A stretch of DNA of 45,289 nucleotides from Nemertoderma westbladi. Taxonomy: Eukaryota > Xenacoelomorpha > Nemertodermatida > Nemertodermatidae. The translations under genes and the position numbers were made by a program. Numbering within the stretch: position 1 is the first letter of the stretch; each line of letters begins with the position of its first letter. The notes under the pieces were generated by a model. It saw only the letters and a program-made list of their open reading frames with translations. It made no database searches and was not told where the DNA came from. This document shows positions 41,772-45,289 of this stretch, one piece after another. The stretch covers positions 1-45,289 of the forward strand of contig JAUCBJ010006804.1 of NCBI GenBank assembly GCA_032718475.1. Reading direction: 5' to 3'.

Positions 41772-43433
41772 ATGAGTGAATCGGGCGAGACACCGACGCG
41801 GACCCCGGACGAAGATCAAACGATCCGCGAGGCCGCGACCAAGCGATACAGGCCCACGACGCCGGAGCCATCGATAACGGGCGAACCGGAAGTCCAGGAC
41901 GAGGAGGGCCTGGAACCCGAAGTCGAACCAAGAGAGAAAGAGAGCGAGATGGAGGGAGATGGAGACGAGTCGACACGAGAGGGAGAACGGCGCGCCGATG
42001 TCGCCGGCCAGCTACCGGCCGAGGGCGACGGGCGGCCCACCGAAACGGCGACGGTGGGGCCGACGGTGCGACGCCGGACGCGAAGAGACGGAGGAGAGAT
42101 CGGTACCGATGTCGCCGGCCAGCTACAGGCCGAGGGCGACGGACGGCCCACCGGAACGGCGACGGTGGAGCCGCCGGTACGACGTCGAACCCGGAGGGAC
42201 GGAGGAGAGGTCGGCGACGAGGACGTCGGGGTTTCTGAGCGACTTCGACGGGCCTACAACGCGACCCGGAAGCTGATAAACGATGCCAAGAAGGAAGGGG
42301 CGAAGGTAGACGAGGTGAGACTGAGAAAGCGACTAGGTGAGTCGGATAGACACTTAAATTACCTAATACGTTTTGGGCAGAGAGAACTGGCCGGGGAGAG
42401 AGCAGAAAGGATAGCCGGCGAACTGTTTGAACTATGGGAGTGTGGGAGTATGGAACCTAGCGTAGCGTCAGTGTACACAGGGCCATACTTGGTCGATGCC
42501 CGGGGAGTGAAACCAGTGGGTTGGAAGGGACCTGAAGGGGGCGAATCCGAGGTTAACCCCGAGGATTCGGCCTCGTCGGTCGGAGAAAGCTCCGGGAAGC
42601 GGGGGAAAGTTAGTAGGTCGGGAAGGCGGGGGAAGTCCGTCGTAACCGATAAGTCTGTTACATCCTCCGCGAAAGAAAGAGCGGTGAGGAAAATAGGAGC
42701 CGCATACCGTCTCAGCATGGCAGAGCAAGGTCAGAGAGAAATGAAGGAACGGCTAGAGGAGGGAAGAGTGCGGTTAGAGAAGGAAACGGTATTGCTTAGG
42801 GAAACCGGAGAGAGGGCCGAAAGGGCTTTGAAAAGCCTAAGGGAGTATGATGAGATAGAGGAAAGGGAGTGTAGGGAGCGTGAAGCGAGAGAGGAAAGGG
42901 AACGCAAGGAGCGTGAGGCAAGGGAGGAAAGGGAACGCAAGGAGCGTGAGGCGGAACGCAAGGAGCGTGAGGCAAGGGAGGAAAGGGAACGCAAGGAGCG
43001 TGAGGCGGAACGCAAGGAGCGTGAGGCAAGGGAGGAAAAAGAACGCAAGGAGCGTGAGGCAAGGGAGGAAAGGGAACACAAGGAGTATGAAGCGAAAATG
43101 GAAAAGGAACGCAAGGAGCGCGAAGTGAGACGAAGAGAGAGCATTAAGAGTGCCGCAGAGTCGGCCATCAAGGACGTCCAGGAGCGTGAGGGGAGAATGG
43201 CAGAGAGTGAAAAAGAGCGCAAGGAATTAGAGAAACGGCAGAGTGAGTTTATGGGAGATATGATTAGAGGGCAGCACGAGTTGGAATACGTGCGAGCGAC
43301 GCCGTCTGAAACCAGGGCCGGCTCGAGTATTTTTGAGGAGCCGAGGGCCGTAGATATATTTATTAATACTCCACTGACAGGGACCGCACGACAGACCCAA
43401 AACTGGTGCGACCGTACGGGCGGGGGGGGGTAA
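41772..43433 (+). CDS. Unrecognised repeat-rich, coiled-coil protein (gag-like?), 553 aa
   Basis: The first ATG in frame is 41772 (MSESGETP). Residues 1-65 are acidic. Residues 75-150 hold two copies of a 37-38-residue unit (DVAGQL, EGDGRPT, RRRTRRDGGE). Residues 155-260 form the only globular-looking segment: RLRRAYNATRKLINDAKK, LNYLIRFGQRELAGER and ELFELWECG. From about 290 it is basic, then a long charged coiled coil built on AREERERKERE repeats (about 355-480). The frame ends at TAA right after a G9 tract (43422-43430). In the next frame the sequence stays open to 44391, so the true product may be longer. GC and purine content are far above the rest of the window. I do not recognise a family. 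A gag-type protein is an inference from the position after a possible LTR. Confidence 0.5.
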   Translation: MSESGETPTRTPDEDQTIREAATKRYRPTTPEPSITGEPEVQDEEGLEPEVEPREKESEMEGDGDESTREGERRADVAGQLPAEGDGRPTETATVGPTVRRRTRRDGGEIGTDVAGQLQAEGDGRPTGTATVEPPVRRRTRRDGGEVGDEDVGVSERLRRAYNATRKLINDAKKEGAKVDEVRLRKRLGESDRHLNYLIRFGQRELAGERAERIAGELFELWECGSMEPSVASVYTGPYLVDARGVKPVGWKGPEGGESEVNPEDSASSVGESSGKRGKVSRSGRRGKSVVTDKSVTSSAKERAVRKIGAAYRLSMAEQGQREMKERLEEGRVRLEKETVLLRETGERAERALKSLREYDEIEERECREREAREERERKEREAREERERKEREAERKEREAREERERKEREAERKEREAREEKERKEREAREEREHKEYEAKMEKERKEREVRRRESIKSAAESAIKDVQEREGRMAESEKERKELEKRQSEFMGDMIRGQHELEYVRATPSETRAGSSIFEEPRAVDIFINTPLTGTARQTQNWCDRTGGGG

Positions 43434-45057
43434 TAATAATGGTACAGTAGACGTTGTTGATATTAATAGTACCGTATGGGATAACACTAATCAAACCTTT
43501 ATTGCAGGAAATACTTTGCCTAGTGGTAGTAATTTAAATTTAAATCAGAACAACCCCAATATTAATGTAGAAAATAATCCTAATATTGATGTAGTTACGC
43601 AAAATAATTCAAATAATCAAAATAATAACCCGAATTCGGACCTACAAAATAACTTAAATAACGCAATTACACAGAATAATTCGAATAATTTAAATAATGA
43701 TTCTAGCCCGAATTTACAAAATAATTCAGTTAACGTGATCGCGCAGAGTAATGCAAATGGTTTTGTTTCAAACGAGCAAATTAATTCCGTTTCTAATATG
43801 GGTGCTATTAATGTAAATACGTCGGGCCTACATAGCCAGGCGGAAGAGGGCCTGGTAGGCCACGTAGTTAGTAGAGAGGGAGCAGAGGGCCTGCTAGGCC
43901 ACGTAGTTAGTAGACAGGAAGCAGAGGGCCTGGTAGGCCACGTAGTTAGTAGAGAGGGAGCAGAGGGCCTGGTAGGCCACGTAGTTAGTAGACAGGGAGC
44001 AGAGGGCCTGGTAGGCCACGTAGTTGGTAGGCAGGGAGTAGAGAGTCTGGTAGGCCATGCAATAGCAGAGGGAGAGGCGGGGGTGAATAGACCCGACTGT
44101 AGTAAGGTTGATGTGTCGACTAGAGAGGTATATAATAGCGGGGAAAGAGGTAGCGAAGTTAGATGTAGCGAGTGGGGGGGGGCTACGAGGGCCCCACAAC
44201 AGAGAGTTAGCGGCGAGAAGGGGGGGGCAGAGAGTGTCCCACAGCCGACAGCGGATAATGCGAGGGCCGAAGTGGGTAAACCGCAACAACCGGCGACGGA
44301 GAGTAATGGGGGAATTGCGAGTATCCCCAGCGACGTGCGACCGAGCGGAGAGGGACAGGTTGACGTCGCGGGAGGGCGGACGAAGGGTTGAGCCCGATCA
44401 GAGGAGGAAAGAAGAACAGTGGGGTTTAACCGGGAGGTCGACGAGAGATCTCGCGAGCGGGAATATTCCACTGATACGAGAAGAAAGGAAGACAGTAGTA
44501 GAAGTATCGCCGCAAACGATAGAAGAGTGAGGACGGACAGCGAGCCGTCGGTAGTCGAGATGAGAACGGAGAGTCAGTGGGGTCGGACTCCGGGAGATTG
44601 CCGTCGCCCCGGAGGGATGCGATCCGGTGAGGCGCATTACACGCCGAGAGAGGGGTACACGATGTACCAGTACGAAGATGAAAACAGTGGAGAGGGGGGT
44701 CGAAGAGAAACTTTCCGACGGAATATACCTACCGGTCGAGAATACGGTAGCCGCGGGGAGGATTATTCGAGAAGAATAAACTTCGATCCCGAGCAACACA
44801 TGCAGACTGTAGGGCATACTGTAGGTCCTACTGCACATACCGTAGGCCATACTGAGAGAGGCAATGTAGGCGATAGGATAGCGCGGACAACGGGATTAAA
44901 CCCGGAAGTCGCGGAATACATACCGGCGAGTAGGCCAGAAGCTGATAGGCCTATACCGGTACCAGCACAGCAGTATGACTACAGCATGCAGGGACATAAC
45001 ATATACCCAGGGGAGGGGGGGATTATTGCGGATAGGTGTATGGACCCAACATATTAA
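43432..45057 (+). CDS. Continuation of the GC-rich ORF block, broken by one TGA
   Basis: Directly after the G9 tract a second frame is open to the TGA at 44389-44391. The same frame then stays open to the TAA at 45055-45057. The first part is very Asn-rich (SGSNLNLNQNNPNINVENNP). Next are six copies of a 13-residue unit AEGLVGHVVSRQG (about 43843-44080). A disordered Gly/Ser/Pro region leads to the TGA, followed by Arg-rich sequence (NREVDERSREREYSTDTRRK), a TVGHTVGPTAHTVGHT repeat and a Pro/Tyr-rich tail. No start codon, domain or catalytic motif is evident. I read it as the downstream part of the protein starting at 41772, separated by a homopolymer frame change. Whether the frame change and TGA are real, programmed or errors cannot be told here. 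Confidence 0.4.
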
Positions 45058-45289
45058 CATCAACCCCAGTACCAGACATACCGGTGGGGGGGGGACAGGG
45101 TGACATTCCCCCATCACAATATCAACAATATACCCCGATAGGAACAAGAACAACGAGACCCCTGGATGAAAACAGGTCGCGTGATACAGATATATGGAGG
45201 GGGCCGCTACCCCCGATGACATATCCGAGTCAGAGAAGATCAAGAAATAGGACGGACGAACCGCACCAGACAGGGGAAACTATGCAGCG
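45036..45289 (+). CDS. Open frame running off the window edge
   Basis: A third frame is open from 45036 to the end of the window and encodes a Pro-rich, disordered sequence (ILTSTPVPDIPVGGGQGDIP, SQYQQYTPIG, SQRRSRNRTDE). It has the same style as the preceding frame, which stops at 45057, so it is probably the same protein after another frame break between 45036 and 45057. It crosses a second G9 tract (45086-45094). It has no start codon of its own. Confidence 0.35.
   Translation, partial: MYGPNILTSTPVPDIPVGGGQGDIPPSQYQQYTPIGTRTTRPLDENRSRDTDIWRGPLPPMTYPSQRRSRNRTDEPHQTGETMQ

Noticed and set aside
42731-43222. Ser/Leu-rich minus-strand frames opposite the coiled-coil ORF
   Set aside because: They are antisense shadows of the purine-rich plus-strand repeats. 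The plus-strand frame is longer and more varied.

Overview
The window looks like nuclear DNA of a multicellular animal, most likely an aquatic invertebrate. The evidence is AT-rich non-coding DNA, GT-AG introns, several clades of animal retroelement (BEL/Pao, RTE-like and CR1/Jockey-like LINEs), many foldback elements and long minisatellites. No species can be named. There is no bacterial operon layout, rRNA operon or CRISPR array.

Layout. Positions 1-5.2 kb are almost gene-free, with a poly-G foldback end, a 77-bp hairpin repeat and a perfect inverted repeat. A decayed BEL/Pao integrase fragment (minus) lies at 5.2-6.9 kb. A 5'-truncated RTE-like LINE (minus) with a 10-bp target duplication lies at 7.96-8.94 kb. 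Two small foldback elements and a tRNA-like sequence fill 9.2-10.1 kb. A broken CR1/Jockey-like LINE (plus) occupies 13.2-14.1 kb. A three-exon host-type gene for a small secreted protein, resembling the start of a Cys-loop receptor ectodomain, occupies 14.3-16.0 kb, with a foldback element in intron 1. A 2.45-kb minisatellite of 23-bp units follows (16.7-19.2 kb), then a 659-bp nested foldback element with a tRNA-like core (19.2-19.9 kb). The other host-type gene (20.7-22.1 kb, minus) encodes a repeat protein of at least 480 residues with an N-myristoylation signal.

Positions 23.3-25.4 kb hold two more minisatellites (44 and 45 bp). A 3.75-kb RTE-like LINE with one intact long ORF (endonuclease plus reverse transcriptase) sits at 26.7-30.5 kb inside another repeat. 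Three further tandem arrays lie at 30.7-31.7 kb. A broken DDE integrase-type transposase (plus) follows, then a two-ORF LINE (32.9-36.5 kb, minus) into which a copy of the RTE-like LINE family has inserted. A nearly full gag-pol of a BEL/Pao element (plus) covers 36.9-41.2 kb and is cut off at about 41.19 kb. Beyond that point composition changes sharply to GC- and purine-rich. A long repeat-rich, coiled-coil ORF chain (41.8 kb to the window edge) is interrupted by a G9 frame change, an in-frame TGA and a third break. It may be the gag-like part of an unrecognised retroelement.

Most of the window is therefore mobile DNA inserted into mobile DNA. Only the genes at 14.3 and 20.7 kb look like host genes. 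The least explained parts are the 41.2-45.3 kb block, the repeat protein at 20.7-22.1 kb and the nested foldback at 19.2-19.9 kb.
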